64,000 nucleotides of DNA from Sphingobacteriales bacterium 16-39-50 (GCA_002257025.1 NCHA01000001.1:186001-250000); one strand, 5' to 3'; positions 38,724 through 48,377 are shown, counted from the stretch's first letter. Made by a program: numbers and translations. The notes: generated by a model from the letters alone, not told the origin.

Positions 38724-39833
38724 TTAAACCCGGGTTAACTTTACTGGAGACGTATTATTAGCGTTCCACTGACATACATAAATGTTCTTATCCTCATCTA
38801 TACATACATCATGGCAATGCTGAAACATCTGGCCAGGTGCCTGCAAAGTGGCTTGCAGAACATTGTTTTTGTAAACCGGAGCATTTCCTCCCGGGTTGGA
38901 AATTACCTTATTTGAAGCATCTAAAATGGTTACAAAACCACTGTTGCCTCCAATCATTTTACCGGCTTCATCATTTGACCAGCAAACTCCGGCATACAAA
39001 TTTTCTCCATCCAGTACAGGCCGGCATACATGCATTCCCGGCATATCAATACGATGCAGGAATTTGCCATCCAGTGTAAATACTTTAAAGCAATTCTCCT
39101 CTCTGGAAGTACAAATTAAGGTCGGATTATTTTTGTTTCTATAATCTATTGCGACACCATGAGCGCAACGCAGATTCCAATCAGGATTTGCATTTTTTCT
39201 GCCGCCAAAATGCCTGATATATTGTCCCTTGTTATTGTATTGTATAATATAATCAGATCCATAACCATCGGCTACATAAATATCCCCATTAGGACCTATG
39301 GCTGTTTCTGTAGGCATAAATTTTTCATCGTCTTTATAAACACCAATTGTTTTTGGATGTCCGATAGAAAAAATTATTCTGCCATTTAAATCAGTTTTTA
39401 TAACCTGTCCGGCCTGAGCATTCCATACGCCGGATTTATTTTGGTACCAACCGCAGTCCACTATCATTAGAAAATCTTCACCACCTTCTTTGCTGATCGA
39501 TAAACCATGCCCACCTGGCCAGGCTGTTCCCCAATTATCCAGCAGTTTTCCTGATTTGTCGAAAATTAAAATGTTGTTTTGGGTATGATCACCAAGCATA
39601 ATGAGCCGGCCTTTGCTATCCTGAACCATTTCATGGCAATTAAAAAGCGGATTGCTGTTTACACTTATTTTTGCCCAGGCTTTATCTACCTTATACCTGA
39701 ACTCGCCATGACCTATTATTTCATCTGCGAAATGATTATTAGCGAATGGGTTTGAAAATGCGGCAGCCGGGCCGGCCATGCTCAATGCAGTTGCCATTCC
39801 TGTATTCTTAAGAAAATTTCTTCTGGAAATCAT
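38724..39833 (-). CDS. Secreted NHL-repeat protein with Tat-like signal
   Basis: 369 residues. MISRRNFLKNTGMATALS is a twin-arginine signal. The rest is a six-bladed propeller built of NHL-type repeats (GHGLSISKEG, NGDIYVADGYGSDYIIQYN, AHGVAIDYRNKNN, and CHDVCIDEDKNIYVCQWN). Such propellers resemble peptidyl-glycine lyases or carbohydrate-binding proteins; enzymatic function cannot be claimed. Part of the cytochrome cluster. Confidence 0.78.
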   Translation of the reverse strand: MISRRNFLKNTGMATALSMAGPAAAFSNPFANNHFADEIIGHGEFRYKVDKAWAKISVNSNPLFNCHEMVQDSKGRLIMLGDHTQNNILIFDKSGKLLDNWGTAWPGGHGLSISKEGGEDFLMIVDCGWYQNKSGVWNAQAGQVIKTDLNGRIIFSIGHPKTIGVYKDDEKFMPTETAIGPNGDIYVADGYGSDYIIQYNNKGQYIRHFGGRKNANPDWNLRCAHGVAIDYRNKNNPTLICTSREENCFKVFTLDGKFLHRIDMPGMHVCRPVLDGENLYAGVCWSNDEAGKMIGGNSGFVTILDASNKVISNPGGNAPVYKNNVLQATLQAPGQMFQHCHDVCIDEDKNIYVCQWNANNTSPVKLTRV

Positions 39834-39910
39834 ATGTTATATTTTAGTTTTAGCTTAATATTAGTAATGTGAACCCGACATAATATTTAAAACCACATCC
39901 CTGCCTGCCG

Positions 39911-39988
39911 GGAAACATAGCTATTTAATAGACACAGATAGCATTTAAGTTTAGCCAAATGCTATGTAAAGTTTCAAACTATGTTTCC
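39911..39988. repeat. Nested inverted repeats between the DUF1501 and NHL genes
   Basis: GGAAACATAG (39911-39920) pairs with CTATGTTTCC (39979-39988), and inside it ATAGCATTT (39938-39946) pairs with AAATGCTAT (39957-39965). The two perfect stems would stack into one long structure. It sits in the only sizeable gap (about 210 bases) of the cytochrome cluster. Confidence 0.6.
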
Positions 39989-40045
39989 TTTAAAGCATAA
40001 AATAATTCAAACTATGTGCTTAGATATTTATATTTCAAAATCAAC

Positions 40046-41563
40046 TTAACTTAAAATATCTTTAACCACTTTACCTTCCACATCAGTTAATCGGAAACGT
40101 CTGCCTTGAAATTTATAGGTTAACCTTTCATGATCTATTCCCATAATATGCATCAGAGTGGCATGAAAATCATGTACATGTACCGGATCTTTTACGATAT
40201 TATAACTAAAATCATCGGTTTCACCATAACTGATCCCAGCTTTAACACCAGCACCAGCCATCCACATCGTAAAGCAACGTGGATGATGATCCCTGCCATA
40301 ATTATTTGGGAATAACTTTCCCTGGGAGTAAACTGTACGACCAAACTCACCACCCCAAATGACAAGGGTATCTTCCAGTAATCCACGTCTCTTAAGGTCT
40401 TTTATAAAGGCTGCCGTTGCCTGATCGGTATCCTTACACTGTTTAACCATATTTTCAGGGAGATTCCCATGATGATCCCATCCCTGATGATAGAGTTGTA
40501 CAAATTTTACATCTTTTTCTAATAATTTTCGGGCGAGTATACAATTTGCAGCATAGGTACCCGGATCACGGCTATCCGGGCCATAAAGCTCAAAAACCTC
40601 ATCTGTTTCATCAGCGGTAGACATCACATCAGGTATGGATGTTTGCATACGGTAAGCCATTTCATATTGAGCAATACGGGCATCAACCTCAGGATCACCA
40701 TAAGCATCATTCTGAAGGTGATTTAATTTGCTAAGATAGCCTAGCATTTCCTGTCTGTCTTTTCCTTCATATCCCTCCGGATTATCCAGAAACAGAACCG
40801 GGTCTTTACCTGCTCTGAACTGGACTCCCTGATGTTCAGAAGGCAGAAAACCATTGCCCCATAATCGGGCATAAAGGGGCTGATCTTTTGTAGCATTTTT
40901 TGAAACAAGGACTATAAAAGTTGGCAAATTGCTGTTGTCAGATCCCAATCCATAGCTAAGCCAGGATCCTATTGAAGCTCTTCCAGGCAATTGATTCCCT
41001 GTTTGAAAAAAGGTTAAGGCCGGATCGTGGTTTATGGCTTCCGAATGAATGGATTTTATGATACATAAATCGTCAACAACCTGAGCGGTATGTGGTAGTA
41101 GTTCACTTACCCATGTTCTGGAATTACCGTGCTGATTAAATTTAAATATGGAAGGGACAACTGGCAATGTGCTCTGACTACCGCTCATTCCTGTTAATCG
41201 CTGTCCCTGTCGTATCGAATCAGGTAGTTCCTGTCCGAATAGATCGACAAGTTTAGGCTTGTAATCAAATGTTTCAAATTGAGACGGCCCCCCGCTCATA
41301 AATAAATAGACAACCCTTTTAGCTTTGGGAGCGAAATGAGGCAAAGCTTTAAGAATTTCCTGTTCAAGGGAGGCTGATGAGCTTTCATTTGCAAGGGTAT
41401 TAGCCAATTCACCCAATACCGATTTTCCAATCAATGAACTCAAGGCTAATGTGCCTATTCCCAGAGACGTTTTTGTCAGAAAATTACGCCTGTCCCAACC
41501 TTTATTTAGACGATTAAATTCAGGCGTATTCAATTTGAAAGGCTCTTTATGATGATCGCTCAT
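40046..41563 (-). CDS. DUF1501 family protein (sulfatase-like, Tat-exported)
   Basis: 505 residues. A Tat-type motif (DRRNFLTKTSLGIGTLALS) lies about 24 residues in. DUF1501 marks: VYLFMSGGPSQFETFDYKP, KFVQLYHQGWDHHGN, and VIWGGEFGRT followed by NNYGRDHHPRCFTMWMAG. The fold is alkaline-phosphatase/sulfatase-like, but the activity of the family is unknown. It is almost always paired with DUF1549/DUF1553 proteins, as here, with a 2-base gap. Confidence 0.88.
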   Translation of the reverse strand: MSDHHKEPFKLNTPEFNRLNKGWDRRNFLTKTSLGIGTLALSSLIGKSVLGELANTLANESSSASLEQEILKALPHFAPKAKRVVYLFMSGGPSQFETFDYKPKLVDLFGQELPDSIRQGQRLTGMSGSQSTLPVVPSIFKFNQHGNSRTWVSELLPHTAQVVDDLCIIKSIHSEAINHDPALTFFQTGNQLPGRASIGSWLSYGLGSDNSNLPTFIVLVSKNATKDQPLYARLWGNGFLPSEHQGVQFRAGKDPVLFLDNPEGYEGKDRQEMLGYLSKLNHLQNDAYGDPEVDARIAQYEMAYRMQTSIPDVMSTADETDEVFELYGPDSRDPGTYAANCILARKLLEKDVKFVQLYHQGWDHHGNLPENMVKQCKDTDQATAAFIKDLKRRGLLEDTLVIWGGEFGRTVYSQGKLFPNNYGRDHHPRCFTMWMAGAGVKAGISYGETDDFSYNIVKDPVHVHDFHATLMHIMGIDHERLTYKFQGRRFRLTDVEGKVVKDILS

Positions 41564-41565
41564 AC

Positions 41566-44500
41566 TTATCGCTTGGTTAAGGTTGCATCTGAATTTAAAA
41601 TAACACTTGCCAACACTGCATTGGCGGCTACCATTGCGGGTTCAAGATCTTTGTCTACCTTAAATTGTCCGGCTGCCAGCCAGCCTTTGGTTCTGTTTAT
41701 ATCTGCTCTGAATTTTTTCAATTCCTCGTTTTGCAGGGATTGTAATAAGTTCAATTCGGCTTTGCCAGGTTTGATACCTGTAAGTTTTCTATAGATTTCA
41801 GTGATAGCTTTAGTCTGGTTAGATGAGGAAGTTATTTGCTGACCTAATACTTTTGATGCCTCAACAAATGTGGGATCATTCAGCAAAACAAGGGCCTGAA
41901 GCGGTGTGTTTGTACTTTGCCGGCGTACGACACAATAACTCCTTTCTGTTGCATCAAATGTATTTAAAGTCGGATTTGGTACAGTACGTTTAACCAGTAC
42001 ATACAAACTGCGTCTGTAAACTGCACTGCCTGTATCTGCAGTATAACTGGTATTATTTATCTCCCATAATCCTTCGGGCTGATAAGGTTTAACACTTTTA
42101 CCGCCAATTTTATTGTTGAGCAAGCCGCTGGCCATCAAGGCATTATCGCGTATCATTTCGGCGTCTAAACGACGGGAAGGACCGCGAGAAAGGAATCTGT
42201 TCTCAGGGTCTTTTAATTTTGCATCTGAACTGGCTCGGGAATCCTGCCGGTACGTGGCCGACATAACAATCAGTTTGCATAATTTCTTGGTATCCCATTT
42301 ACTCTCTTTAAAGGTATATGCAAGCCAGTCTAGTAATTCGGGATGACTTGACAGCTCTCCCTGATTTCCAAAATCTTCTGACGTTTTAACAAGGCCGGTG
42401 CCAAAGAAATTCTGCCAATATCTGTTCACCGCTACTCTTGCAGTAAGCGGATGTTTATCATCGGTTAACCATAGTGCCAAACCATATCTGTTTTTGGGCA
42501 AATTATCAGGGAAAGGAAGAATAGATGCCGGTGTGTTCGGAAAAACCTCTTCTCCAGGACTATCATAATTGCCTCTGTTTAAAATGTAGGTCTTTTTGGG
42601 CTGAGGCGAATCCTGCATTACCATCAATTCCCTGACTTTATTCACAGAATCGGCCAGTTCAGTTCGAATGTATTGCAATTTTTTTGCCTCTAACCTCACG
42701 GCTGGATCCAGAACAGATGTATAGTATTTGTTCAGTAAGTCTAAATCGGTTTTAGTTAATTGTGCTGGTTCTTTTTGCGCAAGAGATGCCCAGGAAGTTT
42801 TTTTGCCAATGATCTTGATTTCATAATCTGTTAATTCCCTGTTATAAACCATGATGTCATCAACCTGCCCACCTTTAAATCCAAGTCCGCGATCCCAGGC
42901 ACCAATTTGCAATCCGGGTTGTTCTTTAGAATACATCAGAATATCTTTTGTAAGCTGATCCATGGTTGTGATAAGCTTCTGTTCTTCGCCATTTTCAAAT
43001 AACTTCAGTCCACCAGCCTTTGAAGATCCATCATAAGTCATGGTAAGCTGTACCCACTGATTCCGGATCACAGTCTTCTGTGTTACTCTGGAAATTGCAT
43101 TTGAAGGTGCTGCATGCGACATATTAACTGTCAAGCGGTCATCTTTCAGATATAGGTGATAACCCCTGAAATTATACAGGCGTTCTGAAACACATTTATG
43201 AAACAAGACCCCTTCTTTAAAGTCTTTGGGTATAAAAACACTAATATTTATACTAAAGGGATCTGATTTTCTGAATACCCCAACCTTCTTCAACTCAAAC
43301 CACTGATCACCATTTAAGACCAAAGCTTTACCCTTATCTCTGTCTGCAAAGACAGGTTTATCAATTGATGAGCTAATCAAAGTGTTTCCTGCAGTTCCAG
43401 GATATATCCCTTTTAGGGAAGCATCTGAAAAATTATAATGAGCCTGCAAGCCTTGCATTGGAATCGTTTCTTTGGCAAGGGCTTTATACTTTTTTCCTTT
43501 AATCCAATCCTGAAAAGCAATTTGCGAAGCGATTTTCGTTTTAATTAATTTATTCTCCTGAATAGAAACCTTGCCTTTTATATAATTCAGGATCTTTTCC
43601 TGCTGAACAGTGGGCAGCAACATTGTTGGAGATGGCATTGCATCGTCCCATGAAATTTGTCCTGCTTCCTTTACCCTGTTGAAGAAACCATACAACTCAT
43701 AATAGTTCTTTTGTGAAATAGGATCATATTTATGGTCATGACATCTTGCACAGCCCAATGGAAGACCCATTACCGCTACTCCGGTTGTATTCACCCTGTC
43801 TATAACATATTCTGTCTGAAATTCTTCCTCGATAATTCCGCCTTCCATATTTTGCTGATGTATCCTATTAAAGGCAGTTGCAATACGCATATCCTTACTG
43901 GTATTTGGCATTAAATCGCCTGCCAACTGCCATTGTATAAATTTATTATAGGGTAAATTCTGATTATAGGCCTTAATAACCCAATCACGATACGGTGACA
44001 TATCAATGAGTCTGTCGACTGTATAACCGTGGGAATCTGAAAAACGTGCAAGGTCAAGCCAGTTCAAGGCCATTTTTTCACCATAATGAGCTGATTTCAG
44101 CAATCTATCTACCTGCTTTTCGTAGGCATTTGGAGTACTATCTTTTAAAAAAGCATTAATTTCAGCAAGTGTTGGCGGGAGTCCGGTTAGGTCAAGAGAA
44201 AGCCTTCTCAGCAAGATTTCCTTTTTGGCCTGGACTGAAGGATTTAATTTTTCAAGTTCAAGTTTTCTGCCGATAAAATTATCGATTGGATTGATTATCC
44301 ACTGATCATCTTTAATATCAGGAACATCGGGTTTTTCAGGATTTACAAAAGCCCAGTGAGGTTTATACTCTGCTCCATCCTTAATCCATTTTATTAAAAT
44401 TGCTTTTTCTTTAGGAGAAAGACTAAGGTTAGACTTCTTATTTGGCATCCTGTATTCAGGATCATCTGATAAGATTCTATGAAAAAGTTCACTCCCATCA

Positions 44501-44790
44501 AGATCGCCCGGATCAATTGCAACTTTTCCGGGACTTTCGGGAAGATCATCAAATGCAAAAGAGGCGATATCCAATCTTAGCCCTGCTTCCTGTTTGGCTT
44601 TATCCGGACCATGACAAGAGAAACACTTATCAGAAAGTATTGGTTTTACATGAATGTTATAATCTATTTCTTCAGGAAGGCTGGTATACGCCGATTCAAC
44701 ATCCTCTGGTAAATCGGGAGAGCATGATGCCATGAAGAAAATGATAAGCTGTATCGCAGTAAAAAAAGATAATCTATTCAAATGATTCAT
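41566..44790 (-). CDS. Lipoprotein with PSCyt1, DUF1549, LamG-like and DUF1553 domains
   Basis: 1074 residues. Lipobox FFMASC with Cys23. PSCyt1 heme motif CFSCH at 56-60; DUF1549 (PSCyt2) from about 150 to 360 including LRRLSLDLTGLPPT and a second CxxCH in GCARCHDHKYDP; a concanavalin/LamG-like domain around 450-660; DUF1553 from about 790 with TARVAVNRYWQNFFGTGLV and the TNTPLQALVLLNDPTFVEA signature. The family is typical of planctomycetes and occurs in some Bacteroidota; role unproven, often proposed in polysaccharide or sulfated-glycan use. First gene of the cluster. Confidence 0.88.
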   Translation of the reverse strand: MNHLNRLSFFTAIQLIIFFMASCSPDLPEDVESAYTSLPEEIDYNIHVKPILSDKCFSCHGPDKAKQEAGLRLDIASFAFDDLPESPGKVAIDPGDLDGSELFHRILSDDPEYRMPNKKSNLSLSPKEKAILIKWIKDGAEYKPHWAFVNPEKPDVPDIKDDQWIINPIDNFIGRKLELEKLNPSVQAKKEILLRRLSLDLTGLPPTLAEINAFLKDSTPNAYEKQVDRLLKSAHYGEKMALNWLDLARFSDSHGYTVDRLIDMSPYRDWVIKAYNQNLPYNKFIQWQLAGDLMPNTSKDMRIATAFNRIHQQNMEGGIIEEEFQTEYVIDRVNTTGVAVMGLPLGCARCHDHKYDPISQKNYYELYGFFNRVKEAGQISWDDAMPSPTMLLPTVQQEKILNYIKGKVSIQENKLIKTKIASQIAFQDWIKGKKYKALAKETIPMQGLQAHYNFSDASLKGIYPGTAGNTLISSSIDKPVFADRDKGKALVLNGDQWFELKKVGVFRKSDPFSINISVFIPKDFKEGVLFHKCVSERLYNFRGYHLYLKDDRLTVNMSHAAPSNAISRVTQKTVIRNQWVQLTMTYDGSSKAGGLKLFENGEEQKLITTMDQLTKDILMYSKEQPGLQIGAWDRGLGFKGGQVDDIMVYNRELTDYEIKIIGKKTSWASLAQKEPAQLTKTDLDLLNKYYTSVLDPAVRLEAKKLQYIRTELADSVNKVRELMVMQDSPQPKKTYILNRGNYDSPGEEVFPNTPASILPFPDNLPKNRYGLALWLTDDKHPLTARVAVNRYWQNFFGTGLVKTSEDFGNQGELSSHPELLDWLAYTFKESKWDTKKLCKLIVMSATYRQDSRASSDAKLKDPENRFLSRGPSRRLDAEMIRDNALMASGLLNNKIGGKSVKPYQPEGLWEINNTSYTADTGSAVYRRSLYVLVKRTVPNPTLNTFDATERSYCVVRRQSTNTPLQALVLLNDPTFVEASKVLGQQITSSSNQTKAITEIYRKLTGIKPGKAELNLLQSLQNEELKKFRADINRTKGWLAAGQFKVDKDLEPAMVAANAVLASVILNSDATLTKR

Positions 44791-45012
44791 TACAGGATCT
44801 GATTAACAAGGTATTAAAATCCTGTCGCCTTTCAAAGGCAAAAATGATTTCAGGACTCTGACTAATAAATCTAAATCAAAATATTCTTTTCCCGCCAGCT
44901 CAATTTCATTCATTTTAAAAACAATTCAAACTATCAAAATTTTTATATTTTTAGTTGTCAGAATATTATAATCCTGCAGGATAAATTTTAAAAACAATCA
45001 AAAAACAAATAC

Positions 45013-46113
45013 ATGAACATGCAAAAACTATTACAGTCCTTACTATGGCTTTCCTTGTTAACCCTTTTGGGTGTTATAGTACTTTTTCAGTTGAACTTTG
45101 AACTAGAAGCCAAAGTATTGACCTGCATTTTCTTTGTTTTTCTTTTAGCGGGAATTAATGCTTCAGAATTCATGAAGGGCTTTGCTTTTACGATTTGGGT
45201 AATCGCAGCAGCGACCTTAAGTATGATGTTTCCTTCCTACGTGACGGATATAGGAGGATTCAAAACCGAATTACTGATTGTACCTCTGATACAGCTCATA
45301 ATGTTCGGAATGGGAACCACGATGGGAATAAAAGACTTTATAGGAGTATTAAAAATGCCCAAAGGAGTTTTTATTGGTCTGTTTCTACAGTTTACAATAA
45401 TGCCACTAATTGCATTTAGTTTAACAATCATATTTAGCTTCCCTCCTGAAATTGCTGCAGGTGTCATTTTAATTGGCTGTGTGCCTTGCGGGGTTTCTTC
45501 TAACATTTTGAATTTTCTTTCGAAAGGAAATCTTGCACTATCTATTACCTTAACCTCATTTGCAACTTTAATGGCTCCCTTTGTTACACCTTTGCTTATG
45601 GAGCGATTAGCCGGGCAATTGATTCCGATTGATGTAGTGGCAATGATCATCAGCATCAGTAAAATGATCTTTGCGCCTCTGATTGCCGGAATTATATTTA
45701 ACAGAATATTTGGTAACCGGGTTGCCTGGCTGAATGCAGCAATGCCTTTGGTAGCTATGGCAGCGAATGTATTTATTATCGCGGTAATCGTCGCAGCAGG
45801 TAGAGACAGTCTATTAACCATTGGTTTTTTACTATTCCTGGCCGCAGCGATACACAATGCTATGGGCTTCCTTTTAGGATACTGGGGCAGCCGCTTATTT
45901 AAGATGAATAAACGTGACAGCCGGACTGTGGCAATTGAAGTTGGACTTCAGAACGGTGGAATGGCGGCAGGGATAGCCTTTGAACTGGGCCGGGCTGCAA
46001 CAATGGGCCTCTACCCAGCCATATTTGGAACCTGGATGGATATATCAGGTAGTTTCCTTGCTAATTGGTGGAGGAAGACACCGGTGGATGACGAGAACTT
46101 AGTTGACAGTTGA
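45013..46113 (+). CDS. Bile acid:sodium symporter (BASS) family transporter
   Basis: 366 residues with about ten transmembrane helices. Family marks: FGMGTTMGIKDF, ILIGCVPCGVSSNILNFLSKGN (crossover motif) and EVGLQNGGMAAGIAFE. It would import an organic anion with sodium; substrate cannot be told. Divergent from the cytochrome cluster with a 222-base gap, so the two may share control (inference). Its last residues and stop codon come from a TTGACAGT repeat. Confidence 0.88.
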   Translation: MNMQKLLQSLLWLSLLTLLGVIVLFQLNFELEAKVLTCIFFVFLLAGINASEFMKGFAFTIWVIAAATLSMMFPSYVTDIGGFKTELLIVPLIQLIMFGMGTTMGIKDFIGVLKMPKGVFIGLFLQFTIMPLIAFSLTIIFSFPPEIAAGVILIGCVPCGVSSNILNFLSKGNLALSITLTSFATLMAPFVTPLLMERLAGQLIPIDVVAMIISISKMIFAPLIAGIIFNRIFGNRVAWLNAAMPLVAMAANVFIIAVIVAAGRDSLLTIGFLLFLAAAIHNAMGFLLGYWGSRLFKMNKRDSRTVAIEVGLQNGGMAAGIAFELGRAATMGLYPAIFGTWMDISGSFLANWWRKTPVDDENLVDS

Positions 46114-46230
46114 CAGTTGACAATTGAAAACGTACATAAGCTCTCCAAAACCCTGTCATCCCTGCCTGCCGGCAAGCAAGGCCGACGCAGGAGGGAACTT
46201 AGCAATTATTAATTGACAGTTGACAGTTAG
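46101..46230. repeat. GTTGACA tandem words and CTGCCTGCCGGCA palindrome
   Basis: AGTTGACAGTTGACAGTTGACAATTG-type repeats at 46101-46126 and again at 46211-46230 flank a CCTGCCTGCCGGCAAGCAAG palindromic segment (46161-46180). The first run overlaps the 3' end of the symporter gene. No ORF otherwise. Confidence 0.6.
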
Positions 46231-46265
46231 GAATAGTGAAATAGGATTTAGATAGCTTGTAAAAC

Positions 46266-46307
46266 AAAAAAATCCCTGATGATGTTAAATCATTCAGGGA
46301 TTTTTTT
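46266..46307. terminator. Strong bidirectional terminator
   Basis: A7-TCCCTGA and TCAGGGA-T7 form a perfect 14-base-pair stem, ending both the symporter (plus) and the M81 peptidase (minus) transcripts. Confidence 0.85.
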
Positions 46308-46352
46308 ATATAGTCAATTGAAGTTTGTCATACCGGCGAACGCCGGCAGGTA

Positions 46353-47936
46353 CTATTTTTTAGATTTTTCAATCCCAAATAAACCTTCACGGATATTATA
46401 ATACTTAAACCAATCAGGATTAATAGCCGTTGCACCCGGACTATCCACAGAGATCATTTTAGAAGCAAATGGCTCATAAGCGACACGTGGAGCAATAGCA
46501 CCCTTCACAACTAGAATCTTCTGACGCTCAACATAAACTCCGTTGGAAATGAAAATATGAGCACTGTTTGGACTTGCAGTTTTAGTAGTTATTAAGAGCA
46601 GGTTCGGTTCATCCAATGTAGAACCTTCAACCTGTATTACGGCTGTATTTCCCATATTCCAGTATCTTCCGCCACCATGGCGAATCTCAGTTTCCAGATA
46701 ACGGCCTACGTTTAAGGAACGGACCTCTCCTTTTATCCTGACAGGTTTACCATGCATATCATCCATTTTACCACCAACAGCAAAATCAAATGGTTTACCC
46801 ACTCCAGCATTTTCCGCTAATTTATAACCTTCAGGATCATAAATAACCATCGCCCATCCCTGTGCTCCCTGCTTAACTAATTCTTCAAGCAGGAATGAAC
46901 TGTCGCCTGTTGAACCACCACCAATATTATCGCCCATATCGATCAATACTACTGGACGACCTGGATGTTCCATTGCCTGCTTCACAGCTTCAGCAGGTTT
47001 AGGATTATTAATCCGGGTTTTTTCCCTGGTATCCCAAAGCATTTGAGAAAGTCTGTTAGCCTCTTTATCAGCCAATGCCTTATTATTATCAGTAACAACC
47101 ACCACAGAAGGTCCCATCCATGGAACATCAGCGTATTGATATCCGCCAGAAACACTTACAGCCAATACTCCCGGCTGCTTTTCCACATTTTTGCTTTCAG
47201 TAGTGATCGGCAACAAGGGTTCAGAGTAGGTATGTTGAAAGGCAATATTATAAACCATAGGAGCTTTTACGATACTTTGAACAGGTTTCACTTTCCCACT
47301 TACCATTTTGGCCATAATCTCAGCCGCCTGATAGCCACGATCGTAAGTGTCAAGGTGTGGGTTCTCCTTAAAAGTGATCAGCACATTACACAATTCAACC
47401 ATTTTGGGAGTGATATTCGCGTGGAAATCATGTGTAACAATAATTGGCATTGAGGGTCCGAACGCATTTCTTACACGTCTTACGATTTCTTCATCTCCAC
47501 TCGGATAACTTTCAACCACCATTGCACCATGAAGGTTCAAAAGTATTCCTTGTAATTTCGGCCCCGCTTTTAAACCGCTAATAATCTCATTCATCATCGC
47601 ATTGAATGCCCGATCGGTTACTGGCCCCCTGGGTGAAGCTCCAGTAACCAGTGTTGGATAGAGCTCGAGTCCAAACTGTTTTGCACCTGCGATATAACCG
47701 GCACTCGTAGTCTTTGCTGTTGAACCGGCAAAAAATCGTTTTGCTCTCTCCTGCTGGCTTTCACCAATGGTTACACTAAAGTCTTCAAGGTCAGTTTTTT
47801 TTATGTTGAAGCTATTGGACTCGTGTGAAATACCGGCAACCCCAATAATTGGTTTATTTTGAGAAAACCCGGAGGCTAGATTGAATACTGTTACTGCAAA
47901 TAGTAGGAAAAGTTTCTTTAAGAAATTGTGAATCAT
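46353..47936 (-). CDS. Secreted M81 family metallopeptidase (MlrC-like)
   Basis: 527 residues from MIHNFLKKLFLLFAV; a start 10 codons earlier would put charged residues before the signal peptide. After the signal (cleavage near GFSQ) come the DUF1485 domain (GVAGISHESNSFN, LNLHGAMVVESYPSGDEE, IVTHDFHANIT with metal-site His/Asp) and the MlrC C-terminal domain (VLIDMGDNIGGGSTGDSS). MlrC cleaves linear microcystin in sphingomonads; other members have unknown substrates. Confidence 0.88.
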   Translation of the reverse strand: MIHNFLKKLFLLFAVTVFNLASGFSQNKPIIGVAGISHESNSFNIKKTDLEDFSVTIGESQQERAKRFFAGSTAKTTSAGYIAGAKQFGLELYPTLVTGASPRGPVTDRAFNAMMNEIISGLKAGPKLQGILLNLHGAMVVESYPSGDEEIVRRVRNAFGPSMPIIVTHDFHANITPKMVELCNVLITFKENPHLDTYDRGYQAAEIMAKMVSGKVKPVQSIVKAPMVYNIAFQHTYSEPLLPITTESKNVEKQPGVLAVSVSGGYQYADVPWMGPSVVVVTDNNKALADKEANRLSQMLWDTREKTRINNPKPAEAVKQAMEHPGRPVVLIDMGDNIGGGSTGDSSFLLEELVKQGAQGWAMVIYDPEGYKLAENAGVGKPFDFAVGGKMDDMHGKPVRIKGEVRSLNVGRYLETEIRHGGGRYWNMGNTAVIQVEGSTLDEPNLLLITTKTASPNSAHIFISNGVYVERQKILVVKGAIAPRVAYEPFASKMISVDSPGATAINPDWFKYYNIREGLFGIEKSKK

Positions 47937-48093
47937 GTTTTTACGTGTTTTAATGAAATGATACATAAAACTATATAAAATATTGAACTAACAATATCTG
48001 AACATTAAAAATCACTGAAATTTAAATGAACAAGATACCGGGTCTTAAATTCTGGAAACCTTTACTGATGAAGAATTAGAATTTCTAAAAAAC

Positions 48094-48127
48094 AAAAGGC
48101 TTCCCGATTATATGGAAAGCCTTTTTT
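48094..48127 (-). terminator. Terminator of tRNA-Arg
   Basis: AAAAGGCTT and AAGCCTTTT form a 9-base-pair stem 8 bases after the tRNA on its strand; it also has a T run on the plus strand. Confidence 0.75.
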
Positions 48128-48134
48128 AGTTGTG

Positions 48135-48208
48135 TACGCCCATTAGGATTCGAACCTAAGACCTACGGTTTAGAAAACCGTTGCTCTATCCAGCTGAGCT
48201 ATGGGCGC
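48135..48208 (-). tRNA. tRNA-Arg (anticodon UCU)
   Basis: 74 bases, no encoded CCA. Acceptor GCGCCCA/TGGGCGT (first pair G-U), D arm GCTCAGCTGGATAGAGC, anticodon stem ACGGT-TTTCTAA-ACCGT with TCT, and T loop TTCGAAT. Confidence 0.93.
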
Positions 48209-48217
48209 ATTCTGCGA

Positions 48218-48225
48218 CAAAAGTA
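48218..48225 (-). promoter_or_regulatory. -7 promoter element of tRNA-Arg
   Basis: Reads TACTTTTG on the minus strand, 9 bases before the mature tRNA. Confidence 0.65.
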
Positions 48226-48352
48226 TGAAAACCTAGCAAAAACTCAAACTAAAGAGAATATTTTGTGATAATTTATAGAAGATTTAAGTTTAGTTCCTGA
48301 ATTAGAATCTATTAATGATTAGGCATCTTTTGAGCCATCTCACTTAATTTGC

Positions 48353-48360
48353 TAAATTTG
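48353..48360 (+). promoter_or_regulatory. -7 promoter element of the PgpH-like gene
   Basis: TAAATTTG matches TAnnTTTG, 18 bases before the TTG start at 48378. Confidence 0.55.
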
Positions 48361-48377
48361 AGCTTAAAATCAGAACA

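Noticed and set aside
45237..45857. 206-codon minus-strand ORF inside the symporter gene
   Set aside because: It is antisense to a clear BASS transporter; its isoleucine/alanine-rich composition mirrors the membrane protein and it matches no family.
48041..48127. Short frame reading TFTDEELEFLKNKRLPDYME upstream of tRNA-Arg
   Set aside because: Looks protein-like but is only about 27 codons, has no start and overlaps the tRNA-Arg terminator; a chance reading or an unidentifiable remnant.
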